Below, piece after piece: positions 24,150 through 37,700 of a stretch of 64,000 bases of DNA. The translations under genes were made by a program, and so were the position numbers. Below the pieces are notes generated by a model. It made no database searches and had not been told where the DNA came from. It saw only the letters and a list, made by a program, of their open reading frames with translations. The stretch is from Tachypleus tridentatus (lineage: Eukaryota; Arthropoda; Merostomata; Xiphosura; Limulidae). The stretch spans positions 91,702,170-91,766,169 of the forward strand of contig NC_134834.1 in the NCBI RefSeq assembly GCF_004210375.1, in the 5' to 3' direction. Every line of letters starts with the position of its first letter. Position 1 is the first letter of the stretch.

Positions 24150-25949
24150 ATTCTCGCAAAGGTCTCTGCAGTCTGTAAAATAACAGTAAAGCAACCAGTT
24201 CTTTTTATTGTACTGAACCAAGTTTAACTTTGAACTTAAATACAAATTTTATCTTGAATTATTATTCTATTAAACAGAATTTTATTAACATGGGACGCGA
24301 GTTTGACATCACGGTATTTTCAAATGTTTTATGATAAAGCAAAATTATGAGAATTTTGTGCTATGCTACAAGTACATCGTTACATGTGGCGTAAGTAGAC
24401 CTCTAGTATCTATTACAGACAACACTTTGTAACGGATACTTGATTATTAACCTTTGGTGCTTTCCTGGTGTAACAGACAGTCACTTCTCTTGCATAACAT
24501 CTCCAAATGTAATCAGATATTTTGTTTTTTTTAACTCTTTGGAAGTATTCCAAAACTAACCAGTAAAGGTCAGTCAGATTCAGATCTGAGATAATCAAGG
24601 CAAATCCAAATATTATATGTCTGTGAACACTGATGAGATATAATGGCTGGTATGATGTGGTGTGTTATAATGCTGAAAGAACTATTGTTTTCCTTACAGA
24701 AGTTCATTTGTACAGCTAATGTTGAATAATCAATGATGGTCCAATACGTCAAGGCATTAACTGCTCACGTAATAATTATGACTTGACAAAATTCAAACAG
24801 GAATATATCTTTAGATTACAATCATGACCTTTACTCGTTGGGATAACAAAGATATTACACTTATTTTTACACATAAAATATGAGGAAAACAATGAGTAGC
24901 GAGGCTTATCGATTTACACGCTAATGACCAACAGTGTTTAATTCAGGGGATATTCAGAATAAATTTTTCCTCCCTGTGCAAATATCCTCCTCAGAAGTAC
25001 ACTATTTTCCATTTTGTCAAATATTAATTCTAATTCGTTTTTCCCGAGCTACACGTTACCCAACCCTCCTAGCCAGGTGAAAATGTTAAGATCCATCACT
25101 GAGAATCCACCACGCTTTATCTTAATAACTGCACTTGCGGTACCATCAGATTGAAGGCCTTTTTTTCCACGGCTGTTATGAGCAACTTATGGACTTCAGT
25201 TTATCCATGAATTTTTAAGACACACAATATCCTTTATTAGTGACACCCTCTTTGGATCTGCACTTTACTTTTTTCATGTATCGACACACCCTTTTAATTG
25301 AACAATTTACAATAAATCATTATATACTTTTATCCCTTTAGTTTAGATTCGTACATCTTTGTTTAATTTGAATATTGTTTAACAAGGAGAATCTCATTCT
25401 ACACGCTAAGCAGCTTAGGATGTAAGATTTTAACTACAAGTAGATAGCCCGATATGGCTTTGCTAAAAAAAGAAAACACAAGAAAACTCAAGGACACCAT
25501 TTAGTAAATTTTGCTTCGTAACTGTAGTACTTCATAATACAACATGCCTTCTCTTACACTTACTGTATTTTTTCTGTGTCATTCTCTTGGCACATTCCCA
25601 AATGGCTGAAAATCTCTAGTAGAATGCATGATTTCATTTCTGTTCAACTTCTTTTTCTTCGTAGCCAGAACTTGTAATGTAACTTTGTATATTTACATGA
25701 AAGTTTATCCTGTCAATGAAGGGAGTTTTCACTTGAACTAGCTGTTGCTATCATTTTTAGCATTTTCCCAATTGTAGATATAAATTCATTGGCATACGAT
25801 TAAGTAAGTTTTTGTATGTGGTTTACACAAACACATTGGAAGCGTAGTCCTCAATCTCTATGACAAAAATAACAAGTTAGTTTCTTGAAGGTTCGGCTAC
25901 AGCTGTCTTTATTAATTTTGAGCTACTTACAAGAAACTATCCAATATAA
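24150..25949. other. No recognisable gene (unit B loop, right part)
   Basis: Counterpart of 5,073-6,889. The plus-strand ORF open at 6,376-6,600 in unit A is broken here by a stop and indels near 25,503, which argues against it being a gene. Confidence 0.55.
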
Positions 25950-26830
25950 CATTTTGTCCATTAGTTCCTAATTATCATATGTATGCTCAGACATCCACAT
26001 TCAACTTTTCTTAAAGCTACATATGTTTATTAATATAAAGGACAATAAATCTAACGTCTTCTATTTCGTTCACTCAAATTTTATTTTAATGTATCACTGG
26101 TTATAACGATTTACCCAACAGACGTCACCTGGGCTTCGCATGTATGCATCCTCATGCATTTTATGGTGGTTACACTAAAATTCTTAAAATCGGGGATGTA
26201 AAATCTGTTGCAGAACTCTTTCTGTGTTCCAATTCCATTTAGTACAATAATTTTCACTGTCTAAATTTCTTATCAATCACATTTTTTTATGATTTGAGTG
26301 TAAATATTTTGTGTCGGAGAGGACTGTTACATACTATTCCCAAAACCAATCAATTTTCGGTGGTATCACATTTCTTACCATGTAAAAATGTATTTCAAAT
26401 ATAAGTCATTTCACAAGAATTTTATATCAGCTAATTTACATGTTCAAAATAATTTTTATATGATGTATTCAACTTTCTGTATTTAGTGATGCCTTTCCAG
26501 TGGGGTACGCCCCCTACCTTGCACATTTTCTCCTGTACTAGTTGAATACAATAACATTATCTAACCTTAAGTAAAGAGCCCAACTGCTTAACTAATTGCC
26601 TTCAGTTGTGACCTTAATTTGTGAATTAACAACGTTTAGTTGATCCCCAACTGAGGTCAGAGCTATAGTAACTGGTTCATTCATTGCCTTATTGTTAAAA
26701 AAATATAATTTATTTTCTGTTCTTGTGAATGACTTAAACCTGTCGGTTTGTCGCGGAAATTCCATATTGATTCAGTATAATGTTTTCACTTATTATTTCC
26801 TTACCCTGTATTAAGAAAGGTTCAATCAAC
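25950..26830 (+). repeat. Upstream flank of plus-strand SULT pseudogene; inverted-repeat arm (unit B)
   Basis: Matches the reverse complement of 19,843-20,245 in blocks. It includes 26,314-26,706, absent from unit A. Within that stretch CTAATTTACATGTTC (about 26,430) matches the flank of the functional gene (CTGATTTACATGTTC in reverse complement), so unit A probably lost sequence. Inside it, GTATTCAACT (26,465-26,474) and AGTTGAATAC (26,540-26,549) are perfect inverted repeats about 85 bp across, possibly a small foldback element. Confidence 0.65.
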
Positions 26831-27792
26831 ATGTACACAATTAGGAAAATGCCAGCTTATCAAGATGTTAACAATGTCAGAATTGTCGGAGTCTTTACTC
26901 CCAAACATTTACAAGAAGCCATCCAATGACGACATTATTATACTGACATTTCCAAAATCTGTAACAACTTGGATACAATATAGCGCACAATATCTTGCCC
27001 AAAGGAAAACCACTGACAAGTCTGGAAGAATACAACCTTTCTTGTCCTATAATAGATTTTTTTGAAAAGGAAGGTATTGAACTCATGCCTCGTTCTGAAG
27101 CTGTGAAAACTCATCTCCCGTTTCACGTAAAACCTTATTCTGCTAAAGCAAAGTACATCTGAATTATTCGAAATCCAAAAAAATTGTTGCTTTTCATTTT
27201 ATCATCATACCAAAACGTTTCCACACTATCAGTTCTCAAAAGGAACTTTTGATGAATATTTTGAAATTTTTCTGAATGGAGAAAATGACTGGTGAGACTA
27301 CTTTGATCATATTATTTCGCTTTATGAACATCGAAACCTTCCAAACGTTTTATTCCTTGTTTACGAAGAAATGAAAGCAGACAATCAAGTTACAGTGAAA
27401 AAATTGCCAAATTTCTAGGGCAGGAATATTTTGATATGCTTGAAAATGACGCTAATTTGTTGAAGAAAATACTATATCAAACAAGTGTAGAATACATGAG
27501 AAAACACATCAACTAACAGTTCTATGGGTTTTGTCACAAAGAAGAAAAACTGAAACTTCAAAATATACGTGTTCATAAAGCAATAAAGTTACTTCAGGAA
27601 TATGTTAAAGTTGTGAAGGCACCACAGCGGAAAGAGATCACTTTTATTCAAAAAGGAATTGTTGGTGACTGGAAGGGTCATTTCTCTAAAGATCAGTCAA
27701 AACGTTTGAAGGCAAAATTTGATGAAAAGAAAAAGGGAACAGATATCCCTAATATTTGGCCAGAATTGTTTTATGACGTTCTCGAAAATTAG
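26831..27792 (+). pseudogene. Sulfotransferase pseudogene, inverted copy (unit B)
   Basis: Counterpart of 7,428-8,396, sharing its 14-bp deletion with in-frame TGA, the Gly to Val change in the PAPS loop and the 1-bp loss before FLGQEY. Additional lesions: TGA in place of the Leu codon before the RNPK motif (near 27,160), an extra A in the following A run, TGA after the NDW codons (near 27,294), TAA near 27,514, and a small deletion in the Lys/Glu-rich segment that follows. The C-terminal segment with WPELFYDVLEN is still in one frame to TAG. Clearly dead. Confidence 0.92.
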
Positions 27793-30700
27793 GTGTAAAT
27801 ATTTATCATGCAGCTCTTTAACACTGAACTGTTTCAAAACCCGCCACTACTCTAAACATTATAAAGCACCTTCAGCAGAGTAGAAAGGGATAGAAAGGTG
27901 TCTTGCGAATGAAGAAAAAGTTACTAAATTTATAATATGGTAAGTGATGTATGATGTAGACATTTTCTGATATACACTGAGAGGCCACTAAAAGTTGGAG
28001 AAAACTACGGGAAAGTGACTGATACTTTCAGAAGATAAATTCACTTTTTGTAAAAAAATATTCAACAATGTTATGAGCCACTTTCTAAATATTTTAATTT
28101 GTTAGCTAGAGGGAGCTGTGGGCCATAAGGATGATGGCAAGATGGTATAGTTAAATTATATGAGTCAAGAAATGTCTATAAATTTTGACTTGAGATCTGG
28201 CAAAGCAAGGAGAGATTAAAATAGAGGATTCGGAAAACATCAGATAGATAGAGAATTGTTTCTAGCTGGTTAAATGAACCAGCCATTGTGTTTAGTGAGG
28301 TATTTGGATCTGTGTGAATTATTACACATTCAGTTACTTTGAACGTATTAAATGTATTTTATATTGGTGTCGTTTGTACACTTAGCATACAAGTTACAAG
28401 TATTTGACAGTGTAAAATCATTATGGAAGAAATAAAATAATTTGTTGTTGTTACGATGATTTACTTTCACCAGAGAATGTGAAAGAACCTGCCATGAAAG
28501 AACAAATTTACAAAAGTATGCAATAAACAAACTTAATAAATTGAAGTAGGAATAGAAAGTATACATATACAATGTTGCCATACATAAAACTGGATAATCT
28601 GATCTAATTCAAACTTTCAGATTAAAAAAAAAATATTATTATAATCTTTCAAAATGAATCTCTCTTCCTTTATTAATTGTCACTATATTTCAACTTACTT
28701 CACCATTTATGGGGTCACTCAGTTTTGTTTATTGTTTGAGCTGACATCACATGCTATTTGACCCCTTGGGGAACATTAATGTTAAGCAGAAAGGAAATAT
28801 GATGACAATAGTTAAATTAGGATGTTTAAACAATTCAAAGAACTAATAATTGGATCAGTTCTTCTGAATGATAGTGATATTATCACAATTTTTGCTTTTA
28901 TTTTAATCTTGTGTACATACGATTTTTTTACAGTTGCAACAGCTGGAAGTCATAAGAAGAAAGTTAGAAATTAGAAACCAGTTACTGTTTTTAAAAATCC
29001 AAAGTCATGTTTGGCTGTTGTGTTAGCTTCTTTATGTTTGTTGTCCACATTGAATTTATTTTTTGTTTAAGACCTCTATAATTTATGTATCATACTTACT
29101 TAATACTTTTATGTTGGAAATCTGCATATCAGAATATAACATTGTTCTGTTGGGAGGTATTAAGTGCTAATTGTATTAATATATCCACTAACTTATTGTT
29201 TACAGATTTATTTATATTTTCTTAGTTTTATATCATGAAACTTGCCCCATGTAATAACAATTAAAAACTTGTGAACTGATAAAGCAGTTTTTACATTCTG
29301 TGCATTATATCATCCAGCTGGTGTTTTTCATTGTGTAAAACTATATGAGGGCCATCTGCATGAGCCATTCCTGATTTTGAAGTGTAATTACGTGGAACAC
29401 TAGTGGAATTTTTTTCAGTTTTATTTGATTTTTCCTTTGAGATATTTATCTTATATGCCAAACCTTCATCAAGATTGTTCAACAATTTTTCAAAATAAAC
29501 AGTTTAATTATTACAGTAAAGTTGTAAATGTGTCTTTTATTAACACTTCAGCTTTGTTCCAGTCTAATCTGCATTACAACATTCTTAAAAATATTAATGA
29601 AATATCCTTTAATGAATCTATAGTCACTGGAGAGTACTTTTACACAAGTCATGCAAGTGAGATTATCCAAATCAACAACAAACATTTATTCTTGCCATTT
29701 AACTGAACTCAATTTAACTTTTTTTATGATAACTCCCTCAATATTGTTACAACCAGGTCTTTCAGGTTAACAACAAAAATTGTTTTAACAATGCAATGTA
29801 ATGTTTTTTGTCCTATGGGCAGTTGCATATATACACATATATTACTCCTATGATCATTAATTATACTCAGCAACTCTATAGATGCTTTTATTACTGATGG
29901 CATTTTCAACAATATACTGAGACCTGAATAGTGGTAGTGGTGAAACAAAATTTATTTGTCAGACTTATAGATATCTGCAACTGAACAAAACAATTTGACA
30001 GCACTACATATAGATAAAAAATCATACGTATTTTATTCATAACATTATAGAAATCACTTTTCAACACAGAAAGAATTCTTTTGATGTTATCTTTAATAAG
30101 CTGTATAAAATATGGATTTTGAGAACAATCTTCCAATAAGGCATCATAGGTAAGTTTTTAATTGGCTGAAAAGTAAGGTGTCATGTGTGAAAACTAATCA
30201 TGACATGACTCCTATTAATTTTGTTTTGTTTACTGAACTGTTAATTTGAAAAGGTTAATGGACTAAAACTAAGAAGTCTAACAACAGCGATATAAACTGT
30301 GTAACTTTATCACTATTATTTGACATACTGTTTTAATTTCTTTGCTAGGTGTTGATGTCTAAAATTGTAACATTAAATGTTTTGCACTGCATGTAACATC
30401 ATTTTTCACACTTTTGTATGCTAGCAAGTTCAGCCTGATGAGTTCTAATATTGAACCAAACAGCTTCACTGGTTATGACAAGTTGTAAAAAAGGTTTAAA
30501 ATGATATTTTAGAAATACTCCTGATTTGATATTGATAATAGAGTAATTTTGAAGAATTCTGGAGATTTTATCAGCACTGTTGAGCATGTCGTTTTTACTG
30601 CTTCACTGACTTTCAGCATTAAAATAATATCTGTCATGAAAAAGTAAGTGGGAATGGCTCTCCTGTATGTAGCTTATAGCATACACACATGCATGTTGAA

Positions 30701-31496
30701 CTGATAATATAATGAACACCTCATATGGGCAACAGAGGGAAAGAGCTATATCCATGTAGATCTTTCAGTAAGAAATAGAAAATTGTATATAGTTATAAGG
30801 AAAAGCTGCTGTTTCAACTTTCAATTCAACTGTCATGGTTAACAACTCAAAACAGTTGCCTCAGTTGTCACTACCCCCTTCCACGTCAAACTTGTTTGGC
30901 TGCCTATCCGCTTATATATTTCAGTCTAATTATAAACAAGGCATTTTAATGTATATCTGTGGGTTTTCTAAAGAGTTTCTTGAAAGTACTCATGGCTTCA
31001 TCATGTGTTATGCTAGTGTCGTTATCCACTTGAAATTATTACTGTTCAACACTGAGAGTAAAAACTTTAAGAAGGAAGATAATAACATATCCACAGGCTA
31101 TTGCTAAAAATAACACCTTTTTCAAAAGATATTATGGTTCTACAAATGAATATTAACATTTCTGCAATATTTTCATTAATGAACAAAGGGAGTGACACTA
31201 AGGACCATGTTCTAGCAGACTCTAAAAGTTGACATTCCTGCTTGTGATTGCAGTGTAATTGTATATTATTACTATTGCATACATAGAATTTGGCTATCAA
31301 CATCTTTGTGTACATACCATATTATTAAACTGTGTAAAAGTACAGTACCAAACGTAATTCACTCTTCAATTCATTTTACAACTGATCATGGTGAGCAAAT
31401 ATATTCATCATTAAAATACTGCATGTGCATTTCTTATAAAAACAAAGAGTATTTGAAATAAAAGGACAGAACTGTTTATGTTGCAGCTGACAATTA
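27793..31496 (-). other. Downstream region / probable 3' UTR of GNPDA
   Basis: Lies just past the GNPDA stop codon on the minus strand and is shared with unit A. It may contain the 3' UTR, but I cannot place the polyadenylation site. Exon-like 30,028-30,165 (minus) has a CTTTTCAG acceptor, a frame with LLEDCSQNPYF and a GTATGA donor-like end, but its second codon is TAA where unit A has CAA. A 64-codon minus-strand ORF lies at 29,291-29,485. No gene is confirmed. Confidence 0.45.
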
Positions 31497-31735
31497 TTAC
31501 TTCTCAGATTCTGGCTGGTCATCCTCTTGGATAAGTTTGTTATGAATCTCCATCAGTCCTTTAAAGTACTTTACGGTTTTTATACGCATAATTCAAAAGT
31601 GGCATCTTCGTCACACACAAAAATGGTTCGAGGGTGAAGTTGAAATGCTGAGACAGTCCACATGTGATTCACACCTTCTTCGATAGCTTTGTACAATGCA
31701 AAAGATTTGTGTGCTCCAGTAATTATAATCATCAC
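31497..31735 (-). CDS. GNPDA: GNPDA coding exon 5 (terminal), with a 2-base frame break
   Basis: Acceptor AACACAG. It encodes [34 protein letters not shown] and [10 protein letters not shown]. Two extra bases at about 31,588-31,591 (GAATTATGCG where GAATTGCG is expected) shift the frame, and [19 protein letters not shown] continues in the other frame to QPESEK and tandem TAA stops. The exon is 239 nt where 237 is needed. The duplication breakpoint (31,530) falls inside it. Confidence 0.9.
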
Positions 31736-34700
31736 CTGTGTTAAGTAGTGTTCAAGACTGAATTATTTTTATTTGAAATAAAAGAGTGCTTAATTAAAGT
31801 ATTAAGAAGTTTGTTTTAGGTAAAAAACATTTTGAGTATATTTTATAACTAAAAAATTCAGACTGCTGTAAAGATAAATTATAATTATTCCTGATTTTTT
31901 AAAAAACTAACACTACTATTACACTTTATTAATACATTTCATTACACTTTCTATTAATATAAAAAAAGCTTCAGAATTATGAACCAAATAATTAAAAATA
32001 AAAATTTTTAAAAATGTTTTGGCATGAGCAGACTTTATGAAGCAATGGAATTTCAACACTAAAACTAACAATTATAGTATAATTAGCACACTTTAGGTGT
32101 ATATTATAAGTGGACTATGTTTACATCATATGGTGCTCCTTAACAACCACTAAAATTAAACACTGACAAATAAATATTAAAATTCTCACCAAGTTTTATC
32201 ATAAATTACATAAAATATAATATTTCCACACATTGAAAATGTATTACAGGTACTTATCTTCTTTAGCTTAGAGCTATGTCAAGCTGGATTTGCACATTAA
32301 ACATTACAAAACTTTTTTTTTTTGCTAACAGAACACTAGTCTATTATACCCCTTCATTTTTGCACCATTTCAGAACATTATATCATGTGACTACCCTCCA
32401 CCAATCACAATCTGTCACCTATATATATTAGTACAGAAAGCTAGCTCCCTTTACTATTTCAGTACAATTCTCACGAGAATTTGCAGTTACAAGCTAAAAC
32501 ATCAGCATATCAGTGAAAAGTTTGGGTGGGAAGTGGGTGGTGGAAGAGAGGAGGTACATACCTATCAGAAAGTAATTTTCAGTGCAGAAAAAAGCTAACT
32601 TTCAAAATGGTACTATCTTTACTCAACCAAAGCTAGAATCCCACACTGAAAAGGTGGAGGAGCTGGTAAGGTATGACAGTATTCAAATACGTGTATAACA
32701 ACTGCTTGAAAAGAACAGGCACACCTGTGGAATATAACAATACTTCTGGAACAAGTATTCTCCTTGCCTTGTAACAAAACTAATATATACAGAATATAAT
32801 ATATGAGGCAAGTATGATACACTCAAGATAGAGATGTACAGTACTTTGCTTTGGAGCAGTGTGGTATAATTATGTTATAAATAAGGATAAAATGGACGTA
32901 TGAAATGCCTAGTACGTAATAAACAAAAAACCCAGAGAATTATTTGCCAAGGGAAGAGTTCTAGGACAAACAGAAGACAGTCCATTGATGTCGTGTTGAA
33001 GATAGCAGTGGCAACAAGATTAACCTTTCTCTTGAAACAAACACAAAAGAAAACTTAGGGAGAAGGAAGATTAAATTTTGTCTCATCATTTGTAATCTGT
33101 CCGGTATCAACAGATAGTGCATTAATCATCCACATATGTTGTTGGCCATGACATGTGATATACAGTTACTACATAAAGTGTTCATACCCCTGCCTCCCGA
33201 ATGCTTTTTGTTTGCCATCTATGGGAGATAATTATTGTCTCTGAAATGAAAATAAGGATTTTTAACTAACATTACATAACTAATTATTTTTAAACACCAA
33301 AACCCACTCGCCTTCAACACTATCAACTGTTTCTGTTGAAGTAACTAAATTAGCACTTACAATTGTATCCAAATTCTCACACACTGCTGAATAATTTACT
33401 AACACTTATGGCACTCTGACTTTCGTTTTTGCAATATTTATCAGACTCTATGAGATTATTTGCACGTTTTCACCATCATTGTTACTAAAATCAATTATTC
33501 TTAAGCATGTACAGTTACAACAGAAAGTGTTCGAATCCCTGCGTCCCGAGTAGTTTTTGCTCATAACTTAAAAAGTATCACAATTAGGCTAATAGAGGCA
33601 TTTTATATTGTAATTATTATACTAACACACATCTACATAAATACTTATGTAAATGAAAAGACAAATAAACTGTTTATAAACAAATAACCAAAAATATGAG
33701 GAGCAGAAAGTGTCCGTACATTTCAGGACGTGTGAAAAAAACTGATATTCCCGTAAAACTTTTGTTTAGTTTGGTGAATAAACTACATTATACCATTCCC
33801 AGAACTAGACACTGGGTTCATAATTATTGGAATTTAGCTGGAAAACAATTTACTTCCAGTAATTTAGCACCATCTCTGTCATTATCTGCTTGGTCATCAT
33901 GGTGAACAGGAAACAACTGTCTAGTGATTTAAAAAACCGAATTATTGTAAAATACAAGTCTCGTGTGTCTCTTTCCGGTATTGCTACACAATATAGTGTG
34001 CTGAAACCTACTGTTCAAAGCATAATTGCTAAGTTTAAGCTTACAAGATCAACTGCTAACCTCCATCGTTCCTGACGCCCCACCAGAATTCCAGAGAGAA
34101 CCAAGAGGAAGGTTCTCAGAGAAGTCAGTAGGAACCCTCGTTTAACACGTAATGACATATAGAAACTGGTAAGGGGAACTGGGGTTGAAGTAAGCACCTC
34201 TACAGTTACGAACATGTTAGGCTCTTCTGGGTTCAAAGCATGCCGTCCTTGTAGAACTCCATATTTAAAGCCTGTTCATTTAGAAGCACAATTGAGGTAT
34301 GCAAGAAAGCATGTAGATAAACCCTTTACCCATTGAAAGAGTATTCTTTGGTCAGACGAGACTAAAATCGAGCTTTTCGGGCCACAATGATGTTCACAAT
34401 ATTTTCTGTAAGAAGAGGAAACAAAATCTTCCAAAGAACACCATCCCTACAGTTAAACACAGAGATGGCTCGATCATGCTATGAGGTTCCTTCAGCTCTT
34501 CTGGTGTAGGTAACCTTCACCGTGTCAACGGAATCATGAAAAAAGAAGAATACATTGATATATTAGGCACTTATATCAAGAATGATGCTTAGAACTTGAG
34601 GCTTGGGCTTCGTTGGATCTTCCAGCACAACAATGACCCTAAACACACATAGAAATATGTCAATCCTGGTTGCAGAGGAACCATATAAGTGTTCTTGAGT

Positions 34701-37700
34701 GGCCATCGCAGGCACCCAATCTCAACCCAATTGAAAACGTTTGGCATGAGTTGAAGACCAGGGTTCATCAGCATCATCCGAAAAACCTGCAAGAGTTGAA
34801 GGCCTTCTGTAAAGAAGAATGGAGGTAAATACTAGTCAAATACTGTCAAACAATCATGGAGGGCTATGAGGAGAGATTGCACCGAGTAATTCACCTGAAA
34901 GGCTACACAACTGACCATTAAAGTAGACGCACAAACACTGTCTGCCCCTTCTTTGTTTGGTTATTTGTTTATAAACAGTTTATTTGTTGTTCAATTTACA
35001 TAAAAAGTTATGTAGATGTGTGTTAGTATAATATTTACAATACACCATACTTTCATTATCCTAATCATGATACTTTTTAATTCATGAGGAAAAAACTACT
35101 CACAGTGCAGGGGTATGAACACTTTCTGTTGTAACTGTAGGAATAATTAGTTATAGTAAGTTAACAGTTAATGTGATATAGGTGTTAATGGCTGGGACTA
35201 AAGGACTGCAAACGGTATATGGACAAACCAAGTGTGGTGCCTGGACAAAAATATCAAGGAGAAGCACCTTGGGACACATACGTTATGTCAAGTGTAGACC
35301 ATCTATGCAGAACACATCCAGTGGAAGTGCTATGCACGAGACACAGAGATCAACAAGTGTGGTCCACCCAAGCAAAAACATCCCAGGGAAACACCATGGG
35401 ATTCTATTGAGTAAATCAGGTGCAGTACAATCAGGCAGAAACATCCACTAGAAACACGTTGTATAAGCAAGGATGTTATGATCAGCAAATGTGGTTAGCT
35501 AGGAGAAGTGCCTTGGATCCATAAAAGTATGTTATAGCCTATTCAGTATAAATTATAACAATGGTAGCCCTTTTCTTGCTGACTGAGTACTTATAAGTTA
35601 TGAATTTGATTTCTTTCACTATTCAACCCAGCTTATGAGGAACTATCCAGGGTCTACCACACCAGAAGCTGTGGTCTGGAAGAAAAGGGGGGTCACTTGT
35701 TTTGGAGTATGGTTTGTTTGTTTAGAATTAGGCACAAAGCTACACAATAGGCTATCTGTGCTCTGCCCAACAAGGGCATTAAAAACCAGTTCTCAGCATT
35801 GTGAGTCCACAGACATACTGCTGTGCCACTGGAGAGCAGAGAGCATGAAGGAAAAACACTTTAAATTGAAAATATGCAGTGGGTGTCTGCAATTCCCTAT
35901 TTTGAAAAGAATAAAGACACTGATTGTAAGAATCATGGGTCAATGGGGATGGGCAAAATTCATTGTCTGCATTACTCAAATTCCATGAGTGATGGTCCTT
36001 TCTACAAAATACATTGAAAAATGTAAAATGCACCAGAAAAGCATCCAGCAATTTTACAGAAACACCCCATCCCTACAGTGAGCATTCAGAAATATACTGA
36101 TTTAATCTAATATTCAGCATATCTGACCAGGTGATATCTGCTATTGGGTGGGATCCTGAAAGATTATGTATATCAATTGACAAAGAATCAAAATAATAAA
36201 AGGTCAACATACACCAGCCAAAAGTGATCAGATATGTGGAAAATGCCAAGGAGGAAAACAATAGCCAATACAGAAAGATGCAGCCAAATCATGCAGACAG
36301 CATGCTGTGAATGTGTTGAGAGTCATCCACACATCTGTCTGAATTATTTCCTCCAAAGATCAATGAATTTGAGCAGCTAAAGGCATAGTTAAGTGATGGA
36401 TTTGGGGCAATGAAGCATTGTGCATCCAGTGATCTTTTATAGCCAAGTCAGAATATGCCAGCTGTAGGAGTTTCTGAACCCTGCCAATAAAGGTAAAAGA
36501 AGTTAAACATGTTAAGTCCTTGAAAACAGACAGATTCCAGAGAATAAATAGGTGAGAACAAGATCATGAAAGGAGATGGTACAAACGAAATAACAACACA
36601 GGAACTGCACAGGATAGAGAAGACAATCAATGTGAGTAACTATGGGAAATAAACAGTAAGGAAATAAGAGAAAAGGCCTTTATTAGCAGCACCTTTTTTG
36701 GGAAGGAAGGCCTGATACAGATAAAGGACAACATTACAGTAGCTCTTTGAAAAAAATAATCAGATGTGAGAGACTGATCAGACCCATGAATATGCATAAA
36801 ATGATGAATCCAAGGAACCATTGAGTGAAGATGAAAAGCAGATCAGAGAACCACTCAATAGGATATTGTAAGGTGTTGAAGTTAGACCAAATAGCAGTGG
36901 CACAAAACTGAAAGACACAGTCCTCATGGATGAACTGACAAAATGAACTTGAACCTGGAGGTATGACAATATAAAAAATAGTTATCTGTCACATTGAACC
37001 TGGTCATCCTTAGTCCTGGGGAAAACCTACTGAAGGTAGAGGTAGGACACCATAATGAACTGAATCATGTATGGGAATAAAATCCTGGATGAGTGGGTAC
37101 AAACTGCTTGATAGCTCCTTTGTATAGAAGGTCCAAATATGAGTCAGTGAGATGACTGAATAAGGCATGATTCTGAGGAGAAGGAAAGGAAATCAGGGAA
37201 GAAGGGAAATGGAACTGAAGTCAAACCATAAAACCCACGGATTCACTGTGAAGACATGTCAAACAGTTGAGAACTGTTGTAACTTGACCCCCACATGCCC
37301 TGGAAGATACATTCTGTCACCTGTACCACTGAACACTGGAAAAATAGGAAAATGAAGATAAAAATGGGAATGCTTGGAATAGGGTAAGAAATGGGAATAG
37401 GAAGAAGGAGCATGGGAGGAACTTGAACTGGTGAAGCTTGGTTGGGAAAAGCTTGAAGAGATAAATGAGATACCAAGAAGGACAAGGAGGAGTGCAGCCT
37501 CACCACATCAACCATAGACACCAAATACTTATGACAGCCCCTGTAAAATGTTTCATGCAGAAATGGAGGCTAACAAAAATTCCTCAAAGAAGACAGGGGG
37601 AAACACATCCCCTCAAGTAATGTATATCCCTAGTAAATTCCAACAACATAATAACCATGTGTTGAAAGACAGCACACATGGTAATAAATGGACCAGAGTA

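Larger units (their letters stand above)
18840..31530. repeat. Segmental duplication, unit B
   Basis: Direct repeat of 1-12,140 (see unit A), extended to the left by the rest of the SULT gene. It keeps about 393 bp (26,314-26,706) that unit A lacks, and lacks about 35 bp that unit A has near 6,785-6,820. Its right end lies inside the last GNPDA exon at 31,530. The bases before divergence (CATCCTCTTGGA) are common to both units. Confidence 0.9.
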
